A stretch of DNA of 64,000 nucleotides from Paludibacteraceae bacterium (GTDB lineage: Bacteria; Bacteroidota; Bacteroidia; Bacteroidales; Paludibacteraceae). The DNA lies in NCBI GenBank assembly GCA_017443145.1, contig JAFSPA010000020.1:1-64000 (forward strand). The letters run 5' to 3'. The translations under genes were made by a program, and so were the position numbers. Below are positions 36,741-45,387 of this stretch, piece after piece; position 1 is the first letter of the stretch, and each line of letters begins with the position of its first letter. The notes under the pieces are model-generated. The model was not told the origin of the DNA and ran no database searches. It was given only the letters and a program-made list of their open reading frames with translations.

Positions 36741-37652
36741 TTACTTAGCGAGCGCTGCAGCGGTTTTGGCTGCGAGACGTGCGTTATTGAGAACAAGCTG
36801 GATATTCGACTCCAGACTCTCGCCTCCAGTAAGCTCTTTGACCTTAGCGAGCAGGAACGGCGTAGTCTCTTTGCCGTGAATACCCGCTTTGACAGACTCT
36901 GCAATAGCCTCGTCGATGGCTTTGTTAATCACGTCAGCCGGCATCGAATACTCTTTCGGAATAGGATTTGTCACAAGAATACCGCCTTTGAGACCCATAT
37001 CCATCTTCGCCTTAAAGGCAGCAGCTAACTCTTCGGGCGTATCGATACGGTAATCCACTTTGAAGCCACTATGACGGGTGTAGAAGGCCGGCAGTTCGTC
37101 TGTGCCGTAACCGAGAACGGGAACACCCTTAGTCTCGAGGTACTCGAGCGTTAGACCTAAATCTAATATGGATTTCGCGCCCGCGCATATAACCATAACA
37201 GGTGTTTGAGCCAACTCTTCTAGGTCGGCTGAGATATCCATTGTCGTCTCTGCGCCGCGGTGAACACCGCCGATACCGCCTGTTGCGAAGATCTTGATAC
37301 CTGCCATCGAGGCAATAATCATTGTCGTTGTAACGGTTGTGGCACCGTCTTCGCCACGAGCAATCAACACGGGCAGATCGCGACGGGAGGCCTTCGTTAC
37401 CGCGTGACCTTTCTTGCCGAGATATTCAATCTCTTCCGGCGTGCAACCGGCTTTGAGCTTACCGCCGATAATAGCGATAGTTGCAGGAACGGCACCGTTA
37501 TCGCGGATAGTTTGTTCCACTTTCAGAGCTGTTTCTACGTTTTGCGGATAAGGCATACCGTGAGAGATAATAGTGGACTCAAGTGCCACAACGGGTTTAC
37601 CTTGTTTGAGTGCCTGTTCTACTTCAGGCGATAGTGATAGGTAGTTGTTCAT
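36741..37652 (-). CDS. psuG: Pseudouridine-5'-phosphate glycosidase
   Basis: PsuG cleaves the C-C glycosidic bond of pseudouridine 5'-phosphate to uracil and ribose 5-phosphate. The 303-residue protein contains the family signatures ALESTIISHGMPYPQNVETA near residue 23 and TGGIGGVHRGAETTMDISAD, and has normal length. It overlaps psuK by 29 bases, so the two steps of pseudouridine breakdown are translationally linked. Confidence 0.95.
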   Translation of the reverse strand: MNNYLSLSPEVEQALKQGKPVVALESTIISHGMPYPQNVETALKVEQTIRDNGAVPATIAIIGGKLKAGCTPEEIEYLGKKGHAVTKASRRDLPVLIARGEDGATTVTTTMIIASMAGIKIFATGGIGGVHRGAETTMDISADLEELAQTPVMVICAGAKSILDLGLTLEYLETKGVPVLGYGTDELPAFYTRHSGFKVDYRIDTPEELAAAFKAKMDMGLKGGILVTNPIPKEYSMPADVINKAIDEAIAESVKAGIHGKETTPFLLAKVKELTGGESLESNIQLVLNNARLAAKTAAALAK

Positions 37653-38616
37653 TATCTGATGTAGTGATTATTTTCGTAGGGTTATAGAATGTGCCCAATT
37701 CCTCTTTGAGGTTTGGGTTGACTACGGACGGTACCTCAATCGTTGCGCGAGACGCCTGCAGGCCGTACTTAGCGGTAATCGGATAGTCCACGCCTTGCAG
37801 GAAAGCGTATGCAACTCCAGAAAGGAAAGCATCTCCTGCACCGTTGGTATCCACAATCTGTTTGGGCGGAATAGGCGGATAGGACACTTGCGAGGGTTGC
37901 ACCAGTTCCAATTGGAACGGTGTACCGGAACAGAACACGCCCTCGCTGCCCAACGTAATATAGATATTACTTACACCTAATTCGTGAATACGTTTGCATA
38001 GTGCGGGTAAGTCCTTGCCTAACTCTTCGCCGAGGATATATTGTGCCTCGATGCGATTGAGTTTAAGTGTGTGTAGATGCGGGTTCTGCGCTTGTGCTAA
38101 AGCGTCCGTTATACGCGGTGCTTTCTTTCGCGAAACGGTATCTGCCATCATTGGAACTGTGCAGTTCTCCAGCAGCCAAACCATTGTCTCAACGGGCAAA
38201 TTGGCATCGAACAGCACGAGCTGCGATTTATTAATATGCTCCAGACGCGGTGCCAGGAATTCGGGGGTGAGATATTGTTCGATTATCTCCACATCCGCAG
38301 CACCTGCTTGCATCTGGCCCTGTGTATTATTGATGCACATGAACATCGAACTGCGAGCACCTTTGGGCGTGTCGCTCAAGTGCAAATCAAAGCCAAGCCT
38401 TTTGCACTCTTTGCGAGCGACATCACCAAGGTAATCGTCTCCGAAGAGACTAATAAATTGTATGTGCTCCCCCAGTAGTACCAGGTTATGCGCATAGTTT
38501 TTTCCCACTCCTCCAATACCCATCGTGATATGCGATGGGTTGGAGTCATGAGCTACGAACGCCGACGATGTCGCGGCGATGATATCAATATTGGTTGCGC
38601 CGATAACGGTAACCAT
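37624..38616 (-). CDS. psuK: PfkB-family sugar kinase, probable pseudouridine kinase
   Basis: This 330-residue kinase has the PfkB N-terminal GGVGKNYAHNLVLLG and the C-terminal active-site signature DTNGAGDAFLSGVAYAFLQG with the catalytic Asp. Its overlap with psuG identifies the likely substrate as pseudouridine, which it would phosphorylate before PsuG cleavage. The assignment of substrate is from context; the kinase family call is certain. Confidence 0.9.
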   Translation of the reverse strand: MVTVIGATNIDIIAATSSAFVAHDSNPSHITMGIGGVGKNYAHNLVLLGEHIQFISLFGDDYLGDVARKECKRLGFDLHLSDTPKGARSSMFMCINNTQGQMQAGAADVEIIEQYLTPEFLAPRLEHINKSQLVLFDANLPVETMVWLLENCTVPMMADTVSRKKAPRITDALAQAQNPHLHTLKLNRIEAQYILGEELGKDLPALCKRIHELGVSNIYITLGSEGVFCSGTPFQLELVQPSQVSYPPIPPKQIVDTNGAGDAFLSGVAYAFLQGVDYPITAKYGLQASRATIEVPSVVNPNLKEELGTFYNPTKIITTSDNEQLPITIA

Positions 38617-38625
38617 AAGCGTGTC

Positions 38626-40836
38626 TTAGAGCAGATGATACGTAACGGTCAAGCCGGCCATTACAATACTTACCATCGACATGAGCTTGATAAGGATGTT
38701 GAGCGACGGTCCGGATGTATCTTTGAACGGATCACCTACGGTGTCACCAACAACGGTTGCTTTGTGGCAGTCAGAGCCCTTGCCGCCGAAGTGGCCTTCC
38801 TCAACATATTTCTTTGCATTATCCCAAGCACCACCTGCGTTGGCCATGAACACAGCCAGAACGAAGCCGGTAGCCAGACCGCCAATCAGCAGACCAAGCA
38901 CACCTGCTACGCCGAGTACGAGACCCGTGCAGATAGGAACGATAATAGCGAGGATAGACGGAAGCAACATCTCTTGTTGTGCGCCCTTGGTAGAGATCTC
39001 TACGCAGCGAGCATAGTCTGGATCAGCCTTGCCTTCAAGGATGCCCTTGATAGTCTTGAACTGGCGACGAACTTCCTCCACCATCTTTTGTGCAGCGCGA
39101 CCTACAGCATTCATCGTCAGACCGCAGAACAGGAACGCCATCATCGAGCCGATAAAGATACCTACCAGCACGATCGGGTTCATCAGGTTCACGTTGTATG
39201 CGTCCATAAAGTCAACCAAGGTTGCCTTCGCAGCTTCTACGCCGTTCGGCAGAGCTTCGCCTGTACGAATAAGCGCAATCTTAATCTCCTCAACGTAAGA
39301 AGCAAGCAGTGCCAATGCCGTCAAGGCAGCAGAACCGATAGCGAAACCTTTACCCGTTGCCGCTGTGGTGTTACCGAGTGCATCGAGAGCGTCGGTACGC
39401 TGACGCACTTCTGCGGGAAGACCTGCCATCTCAGCGTTACCACCGGCGTTGTCGGCGATAGGTCCGTAAGCGTCCGTTGCCAGCGTGATACCTAATGTCG
39501 AAAGCATGCCGACAGCAGCAATACCGATACCGTAAAGACCCATCGACAGGTTCTCAGCGTTGAAAGCTACGTGGAAACCGTTTGCGCACAAGTAAGCCAA
39601 AACGATTGCCACACCTACGGTGATTACCGGAATAGCTGTCGAAAGCATACCAAGTCCCAGACCGCTGATAATAACGGTGGCAGGACCGGTTTGCGAGCTC
39701 TCAGACACTTTCTGTGTCGGTTTATAACTCTGCGATGTGTAATACTCGGTCGATTTACCGATAATCACACCTGCCAGCAGACCAACTACAACCGACAAGC
39801 TCACTTGCCACCATTGGTTAGTCTCTGTGCCAAACAGCCAAGCGAAGATACCGAAAGTCACACCGGCAATAAGGAATGCAGCGGTATTCGTACCGATAGA
39901 CAATGCGCGAAGCAGTTCCTTCATGCCTGCGCCCTCTTTGGTCTTCACCATGAAGATACCGATAAGCGACAGCAGTACACCGCACGCTGCAATCAACGAC
40001 GGAGCAAGAACGGCTTTGAGCTGCATGCCTTCAACGGCAGAAGTAGCAAATGCGGAAGCACCAAGAGCCATCGTAGCAAGAATTGAACCTGCATAACTCT
40101 CATACAGGTCGGCACCCATACCTGCCACGTCACCTACGTTATCACCTACGTTATCGGCAATAGTAGCGGGGTTACGCGGGTCATCTTCCGGGATGTTGTA
40201 CTCGGTTTTACCAACAAGGTCTGCACCTACGTCAGCAGCTTTCGTGTAGATACCACCACCAACACGGGCAAACAAAGCCTGTGTCGATGCACCCATTCCG
40301 AAGGTCAGCATTGTTGTTGTGATAGTGATGAGGTCACCTTCTGCACCAACGAACTCCAGCAAGCCTGTTCCATTCAGAATAAGGAACCAACCTGCTACGT
40401 CGAGCAGAGCCAAACCTACTACTACCAGACCCATTACGGCGCCCGAGCGGAAAGCTACCTGCAGACCGGCGTTCAGGCTCTTACGAGCTGCGTTAGCCGT
40501 ACGAGCAGAAGCGTAGGTTGCGGTTTTCATGCCGAAGAAGCCTGCCAATCCGGAGAAGAAACCACCGGTCAGGAAAGCGAACCAAACGACTCCGTTCTGG
40601 AGTTTGAAGTAAGCCATGATACCAAAAATAGCAGCCAAGATGACGAACACAATCGTTACTACCTTGTACTGCTGTTTCAAATAAGCCATCGCGCCTTGAC
40701 GAACGTGGGCTGCGATTTTTTTCATCAGGTCAGTGCCCTCATCTTTACTCAGCATACTGCGGTAGAAATAGAACGCAAAGCCTAAAGCCAACACCGATGC
40801 CGCTAATACGACATACATTAAGGATTGAATTTCCAT
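38626..40836 (-). CDS. hppA: Membrane-bound, K+-dependent ion-translocating pyrophosphatase
   Basis: This 736-residue integral membrane protein hydrolyses pyrophosphate and pumps Na+ and/or H+. The pyrophosphate-binding motif DVGADLVGKTEYNIPEDDPR and the DNVGDNVGD repeat are intact. At the K+ site the sequence is GNTTAATGKG, the Ala/Gly form of K+-dependent enzymes rather than the Lys/Thr form. Relatives in Bacteroides are known to carry both Na+ and H+, which is plausible here. It is first in an operon with psuK (9-base gap) and psuG, with a promoter at 40908-40939. Confidence 0.96.
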   Translation of the reverse strand: MEIQSLMYVVLAASVLALGFAFYFYRSMLSKDEGTDLMKKIAAHVRQGAMAYLKQQYKVVTIVFVILAAIFGIMAYFKLQNGVVWFAFLTGGFFSGLAGFFGMKTATYASARTANAARKSLNAGLQVAFRSGAVMGLVVVGLALLDVAGWFLILNGTGLLEFVGAEGDLITITTTMLTFGMGASTQALFARVGGGIYTKAADVGADLVGKTEYNIPEDDPRNPATIADNVGDNVGDVAGMGADLYESYAGSILATMALGASAFATSAVEGMQLKAVLAPSLIAACGVLLSLIGIFMVKTKEGAGMKELLRALSIGTNTAAFLIAGVTFGIFAWLFGTETNQWWQVSLSVVVGLLAGVIIGKSTEYYTSQSYKPTQKVSESSQTGPATVIISGLGLGMLSTAIPVITVGVAIVLAYLCANGFHVAFNAENLSMGLYGIGIAAVGMLSTLGITLATDAYGPIADNAGGNAEMAGLPAEVRQRTDALDALGNTTAATGKGFAIGSAALTALALLASYVEEIKIALIRTGEALPNGVEAAKATLVDFMDAYNVNLMNPIVLVGIFIGSMMAFLFCGLTMNAVGRAAQKMVEEVRRQFKTIKGILEGKADPDYARCVEISTKGAQQEMLLPSILAIIVPICTGLVLGVAGVLGLLIGGLATGFVLAVFMANAGGAWDNAKKYVEEGHFGGKGSDCHKATVVGDTVGDPFKDTSGPSLNILIKLMSMVSIVMAGLTVTYHLL

Positions 40837-40907
40837 AAGCGTGTTTTTTAAGTTAATTAATAAGGTTAATTATGTTATTGATTGTTAGCTCAAATCAAAA
40901 CCGGCTG

Positions 40908-40939
40908 CAAAATTACAGCTTTTTTCGGATATATGCAAA
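40908..40939 (-). promoter_or_regulatory. Promoter of hppA-psuK-psuG
   Basis: On the minus strand TTTG (40936-40939) and TAATTTTG (40908-40915) are 20 bases apart. The leader to hppA would be about 65 bases. No terminator is visible between this site and the end of the upstream gene at 40964. Confidence 0.75.
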
Positions 40940-40963
40940 CTTTTTGCATAAAAAAGTGCAATT

Positions 40964-41959
40964 TTACTCCTCTACCTCTTCCTCATACTCTTCAATGGGT
41001 TCGAAGTTGCTTGCGCCACCGTAAAGGAAATAGTGCATTAGGTGGCCGTTTATCTGCGAGAAGATATCCGGTGAGTTAAACGCCGCAAGCATCTGTTCCC
41101 GCACGTAGTCCTCCACGGCAATCATGCCTATTGGAAGGCAGAAAAGCTGACTCTTGACCCAATCGTTGCCTTCTATCCGGTAGAAGCTGTCCGTGACTTC
41201 GTTGTCGGTTTCCCAGTATTCTTCTTCCTCGTTCCAATTGATGCCGCAGAGCGCCAAGCCTCTGTCGTTAATCATAAAGCTGATACGCTGTCCGTTAGGC
41301 AATAGGATCACATCCGTCAACGCGTGATAGATGCGCTCGATGCAGTAAGGTTGCGGTTGTTGGTCACGTGCCAGACTCACTGTCCCGTTCGGATAGAACG
41401 TCCACTCAACGGCGGTGTCCTTGTCGTTGTAATAATATCCTGCTAAAGCAGAGCAATAAGCGCGTTGCTCAAATCCGTCCAAGTCGCCGGAGAAGCGTTG
41501 CAGAGCGGCATAAGGGATGGTAAGTGTACTGTCTTCCCAAGCCAAGAACAGCTCAAGCTGCTTGCCGCTGGCCTGCGTGATACGGTGATGGGTCACCAGA
41601 CTTCCTTCTTCTGCGAACGTACCGTCTTTCAGCACTTGCATTAAGGTATCATTGAGGATGGCGAAGGAGCACTCCATTCCGCCTTCGTGCAACGACCAGC
41701 CTGTCAGACGAAGGGTATTACCTTGCCGCTTGGCTTGATAACAGATAGCTCCGTCGGTCCAGTACGAGCCGTTAGGAACGAGCACAGACGTCGCTTGCAG
41801 ATGCATCGGCACGACGCACTCCTCTTCCTCATGTACAGGCGGTTTGTACTGCCCACAGGCGATAACAATAATCGCCATAAACCCGATAAACACCAGCAGG
41901 GCGAGCCCCACCACGCACAGGAAAGCGATCGCAATTCTCGATACAGCCTTATTCGTCAT
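40964..41959 (-). CDS. Membrane-anchored acidic protein of unknown function
   Basis: I do not recognise this 331-residue protein. It has a long hydrophobic segment near 8-35 ending in VIAC, which could be a lipobox (C35) or a plain membrane anchor. The rest appears soluble and beta-rich with many acidic residues, and it ends in EEYEEEVEE. It has its own promoter (42021-42052) and is followed by hppA, which has a separate one. Confidence 0.65.
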   Translation of the reverse strand: MTNKAVSRIAIAFLCVVGLALLVFIGFMAIIVIACGQYKPPVHEEEECVVPMHLQATSVLVPNGSYWTDGAICYQAKRQGNTLRLTGWSLHEGGMECSFAILNDTLMQVLKDGTFAEEGSLVTHHRITQASGKQLELFLAWEDSTLTIPYAALQRFSGDLDGFEQRAYCSALAGYYYNDKDTAVEWTFYPNGTVSLARDQQPQPYCIERIYHALTDVILLPNGQRISFMINDRGLALCGINWNEEEEYWETDNEVTDSFYRIEGNDWVKSQLFCLPIGMIAVEDYVREQMLAAFNSPDIFSQINGHLMHYFLYGGASNFEPIEEYEEEVEE

Positions 41960-42020
41960 AATAATGTACTGTTAATTAGTTTCTTTTTGGTTGGAAATGT
42001 CAGTTAGTCCATTCCGCCTG

Positions 42021-42052
42021 CAAAGATAGTGCTTTTTTGTGATATCTGCAAA
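42021..42052 (-). promoter_or_regulatory. Promoter of the acidic membrane protein gene
   Basis: On the minus strand TTTG (42049-42052) and TATCTTTG (42021-42028) are 20 bases apart. The 11-bp repeat array at 42118-42205 lies 66 bases upstream of the -33 element. Confidence 0.7.
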
Positions 42053-42117
42053 TAAATTTTTAATATTTTGTCGATTTTTTGCGCATTTTTTGTGAACTTC
42101 GCTAAGAGTACGCTTAG

Positions 42118-42205
42118 TTGTCGGTCCACAGGCGGTTTACGGGCGGTCGACTGTCATTCTGCCGTCGGGCGACCGTCGGGGCACTGTCGGGGCACCGTCG
42201 GGAAC
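42118..42205 (-). repeat. Second array of eight 11-bp units (CGACRGTSNNN family)
   Basis: Read on the minus strand, eight 11-bp units follow one another in phase. The clearest are CGACGGTGCCC, CGACAGTGCCC, CGACGGTCGCC and TGACAGTCGAC; the outer units are more degenerate. The array is 88 bp long, the same as the array at 27994-28081, and has the same leading CGACRGT core. The stretch 42053-42117 between it and the promoter holds T-rich sequence and no gene. Confidence 0.8.
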
Positions 42206-42220
42206 AATGGGAAGGGAAAG

Positions 42221-42353
42221 AAGGGGTAAAATTAGTCTTTGGGGAAGCGGATTAGTCTTCGGGGAGAGGGGGAGTAAATGGAGGAGAGTAAATGGAGGAG
42301 AGTAAGGGGTAAAATTAGTCTTCGGGGAAGCGGATTAGTCTTCGGGGAAGCGG
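42221..42353. repeat. Duplicated 3' end of the DUF2851 gene and 14-bp tandem units
   Basis: The 20-base segment ATTAGTCTTCGGGGAAGCGG encodes, on the minus strand, the last residues RFPED and the stop of the DUF2851 gene (42334-42353). Near-identical copies occur at 42231-42250, 42251-42266 (partial) and 42314-42333. Pairs of these sit in a direct repeat of about 45 bases, 83 bases apart (42221 and 42304), with one mismatch. Between them lie two copies of GAGTAAATGGAGGA (42272-42299) and a partial third. Confidence 0.9.
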
Positions 42354-43546
42354 AGGAAGATTTGGTATGCGACGTCGCAATTGAGGCATTGACTGGTTTG
42401 GCAGCAGGTCTGGTAGAGATGTATCAGGGCTTGGGTGTCGGCAGCATTGTCCACTTTCTGCCCGAGTTCTTTCCACTGCCGGATGATGCGGTTATTCTCT
42501 GCAGGGATAGCTTGTAGCAGGTCGAGAGCCTGTTGCTGTGCGCCGTGCGCGTACTTAAAAGGTACTGCCACATTGATAAGGAGAACATCGACGGAGTCTC
42601 GGCCCATACCGTTGACGGAGAAGAGCGCACGCAGGTCGTCTAAGTTATTGAGTTCCAGCACTTTAGAGAAGAGGAACTCGGACTGATGCAGCAGTTGTGC
42701 GAACTGGCGAATGCGCGTTTGTGGCGCATTCTGTGGATGCATTCGCCCCATTTTCCACATAGTAGGATTGATAGGTGTGAGGGAGAACTTCGTACGGAGG
42801 AAAGAATACTCCTTAAACATCTCATCTTCGGGCTCGAGTAACCCACTCTGCCCCATAAGAATTGCGGTGAGTTGGAAGAGATTATCTCTGTGCTTGCGCA
42901 GGTATGATAAGGGCGTGTTGATGGCCATCTGCTCGAAGGGGATGCCATTGGTGTGGAAGCCGAAATAATGCGCGAGAGAGATGTAAAACGCTTCTTCCCA
43001 GTTATTCGTTGTGCAAGCAAGGAGTCGTCGGATGGAGTCCTTCTTACAGTTGAGTCGGCGATTGAGCATGGTCTGCTTCCAACCTAAGGTGAGCAAGTTC
43101 GGGTCCTGGAGCAAGAGGTTGGCACAGCGGTGTGTGAGGGATGCAGAGTCCATCAATTTGGCATCAGCAATGAGCTGGGAGAGGTAGTCTTTGTCGATGG
43201 GATATTGAAGCATGCACTGTGTGATGGGTTCGCCCTGCGAGTTATAGACCACTTTATCGGCATCGCGTATGACGTGAAGAATGATGTTATCGTAGGCAGA
43301 GTCGAGGTGGTGGCGATGTTTGAACCAGTCGGAGGCGCGGACGTGAATCTCTATGTTTCCCACCCAATCGATCCAGGACCCGTCGGGCTGCTGTACGCGG
43401 ATATGCGCATTGGAGAAGTCGGGACCGGCATCGGTGTTATGAATACCGACGGAAAGGACTTCGATACGCTGGCCGTTGGTGGTTACTTGCGGGAAGGAAC
43501 GGAAGAGTTCGCGCTGCCAAATATAATGCAATAAAATCTCCGGCAT
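42335..43546 (-). CDS. DUF2851 family protein
   Basis: The 403-residue cytoplasmic-looking protein matches the Bacteroidota DUF2851 family in length and in its opening (MPEILLHYIWQRELFRSFPQ) and the stretch TDAGPDFSNAHIRV. No signal peptide or membrane segment is seen. The function is unknown. Its last codons and stop have been copied several times downstream (42221-42353), so the current stop may be one of several equivalent ends. A promoter lies at 43575-43606, divergent from the Crp/Fnr gene. Confidence 0.82.
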   Translation of the reverse strand: MPEILLHYIWQRELFRSFPQVTTNGQRIEVLSVGIHNTDAGPDFSNAHIRVQQPDGSWIDWVGNIEIHVRASDWFKHRHHLDSAYDNIILHVIRDADKVVYNSQGEPITQCMLQYPIDKDYLSQLIADAKLMDSASLTHRCANLLLQDPNLLTLGWKQTMLNRRLNCKKDSIRRLLACTTNNWEEAFYISLAHYFGFHTNGIPFEQMAINTPLSYLRKHRDNLFQLTAILMGQSGLLEPEDEMFKEYSFLRTKFSLTPINPTMWKMGRMHPQNAPQTRIRQFAQLLHQSEFLFSKVLELNNLDDLRALFSVNGMGRDSVDVLLINVAVPFKYAHGAQQQALDLLQAIPAENNRIIRQWKELGQKVDNAADTQALIHLYQTCCQTSQCLNCDVAYQIFLRFPED

Positions 43547-43574
43547 AAGTGTTCGATTTTTTCGTTTTGCGCTG

Positions 43575-43606
43575 CAAAGTTACTGTTTTTGCGGCGATTA
43601 TGCAAG
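43575..43606 (-). promoter_or_regulatory. Promoter of the DUF2851 gene
   Basis: On the minus strand TAACTTTG (43575-43582) is preceded by CTTG (43603-43606) with 20 bases between. The -33 element has one mismatch to TTTG. The leader would be about 20 bases. Confidence 0.65.
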
Positions 43607-43632
43607 AAAATGATGAAAAAAGTAAAGAAAAA

Positions 43633-43664
43633 GTTGCGTATATGAAATAATTTGTATAATTTTG
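43633..43664 (+). promoter_or_regulatory. Promoter of the Crp/Fnr-type regulator
   Basis: GTTG (43633-43636) and TAATTTTG (43657-43664) are 20 bases apart. A perfect palindrome CCGTTAACGG (43668-43677) covers the expected start of transcription near 43671 and could be an operator. The repeated GGTCTGTGACC dyads follow at once. Confidence 0.7.
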
Positions 43665-43674
43665 CAGCCGTTAA

Positions 43675-43721
43675 CGGTCTGTGACCGAGACGGAAAATGC
43701 GGTCTGTGACCGAGACGGAAA
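43675..43721 (+). repeat. 25-bp tandem duplication containing GGTC-TGT-GACC dyads at a start codon
   Basis: The unit beginning CGGTCTGTGACCGAGACGG occurs at 43675-43699 and again from 43700 to 43721, the second copy being shorter by one A. Each copy contains the inverted repeat GGTC-TGT-GACC and ends in ATG, giving two in-frame starts (43697 and 43721) for the regulator gene. Confidence 0.92.
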
Positions 43722-44422
43722 TGGTTAAACGTAAAGAAGTATTCCTGACAAATCCCTGGGAACTAAACCCCATTTGGAACGTCCTCACTCCAGAAGAGAA
43801 AGAGGAAGTCGTTACCAATATGGAGATATGTCATTACCGCAAAAATGACATCATTCACCGTGAGGGTACTACTCCAACCCATATGATGATGCTGGTGGCA
43901 GGTAAAATCAAAATCTTCAAAGACGGTATCGGTATGCGACAACAGATCATCCGCCTTCTTAAGCCTTACGACTTCTTCTCCTACCGGGGCGTAGCTGCCG
44001 GAGGAACATATAACTCCACCGCAGTAGCCATCGAACAATGCACCGTCTATCAGCTGCGCAAAGAACTATTCATCGACCTGCTGCAACACAATAACCAGTT
44101 TTGCTTCCTGGTGATGCGTAATATGGCTGGTGCGTTAGGCGCTCAAGAGGCACAGACCGTCAGCCTGACACAGAAACATATACGGAGCCGACTTGCAGAA
44201 GCCCTTCTCAAACTCAAACAAGACTACGGCACCGATGCCGACAAAGTGACTATAGCCATGTACATGAGCCGTGACGACCTGGCAGCCATGAGTAACATGA
44301 CCACATCCAACGCCATACGCACACTCAGCCAGTTCGCACACGAAGGACTGATAAGCGTGGACGGACGGAAAATCAAAATCCTCGACGAGGAAGCACTCAA
44401 GAGACTGGACCGACTCGGTTAG
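43721..44422 (+). CDS. Crp/Fnr family transcriptional regulator
   Basis: The 233-residue protein has an N-terminal cyclic-nucleotide-binding-type beta-roll (about 20-130; GTTPTHMMMLVAGKIKIFKD) and a C-terminal winged helix (MSRDDLAAMSNMTTSNAIRT near residue 180). There is no cysteine cluster for an iron-sulphur centre, so oxygen sensing by the Fnr route is unlikely. The effector is unknown. I choose ATG 43721 because the upstream ATG exists only through the 25-bp duplication. The two dyads and the palindrome in the leader suggest autoregulation, which is inference. The stop overlaps the convergent peptidase gene by 4 bases. Confidence 0.9.
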   Translation: MVKRKEVFLTNPWELNPIWNVLTPEEKEEVVTNMEICHYRKNDIIHREGTTPTHMMMLVAGKIKIFKDGIGMRQQIIRLLKPYDFFSYRGVAAGGTYNSTAVAIEQCTVYQLRKELFIDLLQHNNQFCFLVMRNMAGALGAQEAQTVSLTQKHIRSRLAEALLKLKQDYGTDADKVTIAMYMSRDDLAAMSNMTTSNAIRTLSQFAHEGLISVDGRKIKILDEEALKRLDRLG

Positions 44423-45384
44423 TCTAACATCTCTCCGAAATTATTCGACAACTGAATCATACGATCGTAGTCCTCAGGCGACAGGTCGTAGAAATAGAAA
44501 TTGCGCGGGTCAATAGGTTGATTCTGCAGGCGCACTTCGTAGTGCAGGTGCGGACCGGTTGACTTACCAGTGTTCCCCACCAGGGCAATGACATCACCCC
44601 GCTTCACTTTCTGGCCGACATGCACCAGCTGCTTGAACAGGTGGGCATAGAGGGTCGAATAACCGAAGCCGTGGTCCACAACGACGGTGTTGCCGTACCC
44701 CTGTTTCCAGCCGACAAAAGTGACTGTTCCGTTACCGGTGGCATAGACATCGGTACCGGTGGGCGCGGTGAAGTCCATACCCGTATGCATACGGCGGACA
44801 TGATAGACGGGGTCGATACGCACGCCGTAACCCGACGCGATACGCGTCAGGTCTTTGTTCATCACAGGCTGAATAGCGGGGATATTCTCCATACGAACCT
44901 CCTGCGTCTTGGCCATCTCTACAAGGTCGTCGTACGACTTAGCTTGGACATAGAGGCCCTTCTCGAGCAGATCCACCTTCAACGCGAGGTCCCCCGTGAG
45001 CTGCGAGTTGGTCATGAGGGACAGCTGCTCGTAGTAGTCAATCTTACGGGTAGCACCCTGTCTCACGGACAACGGAATAGGCTCGGCACCAAAAAGCACG
45101 CGGTAGAGGTTATCGTCACGCTGGGACAGGTCATTGAGCACCAACTGCATCTGGTCCACCTGCTTATTGAGCATCTTCAGCTCCGCCTCTAAGTTATGCT
45201 TCTGCTGCATCAACTGCTTCTCCTTTGGCGAAGGGAAGATAAGGAAGAACAGAAAGAAAAAGAGGATACCTAAACATATACCGCCAAACATATACCAGCC
45301 ACTACGACGTAGCCAGTAGGTAAAACCCTGCTCCACCCGCTCCATAGCGAGGGTCTCGGGATTGATGTGATACTTCTTCGACAT
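44419..45384 (-). CDS. M23 family peptidoglycan endopeptidase, membrane anchored
   Basis: The 321-residue protein has a cytoplasmic start, a membrane segment near 33-52 (WYMFGGICLGILFFFLFFLI), a periplasmic coiled coil (about 55-105) and a C-terminal LytM/M23 domain. The zinc site is complete: His and Asp in MHTGMDF and His in GPHLHYEV. It would cut peptide cross-links in peptidoglycan or activate an amidase. It is 3 bases after ygiQ and is the last gene of the dnaA group. Confidence 0.92.
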   Translation of the reverse strand: MSKKYHINPETLAMERVEQGFTYWLRRSGWYMFGGICLGILFFFLFFLIFPSPKEKQLMQQKHNLEAELKMLNKQVDQMQLVLNDLSQRDDNLYRVLFGAEPIPLSVRQGATRKIDYYEQLSLMTNSQLTGDLALKVDLLEKGLYVQAKSYDDLVEMAKTQEVRMENIPAIQPVMNKDLTRIASGYGVRIDPVYHVRRMHTGMDFTAPTGTDVYATGNGTVTFVGWKQGYGNTVVVDHGFGYSTLYAHLFKQLVHVGQKVKRGDVIALVGNTGKSTGPHLHYEVRLQNQPIDPRNFYFYDLSPEDYDRMIQLSNNFGEMLD

Positions 45385-45387
45385 AAT

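Noticed and set aside
38488..39495. 335-codon plus-strand open frame over psuK and hppA
   Set aside because: Both underlying genes are certain, and the frame is rich in Cys and His as expected for a reverse-strand artefact.
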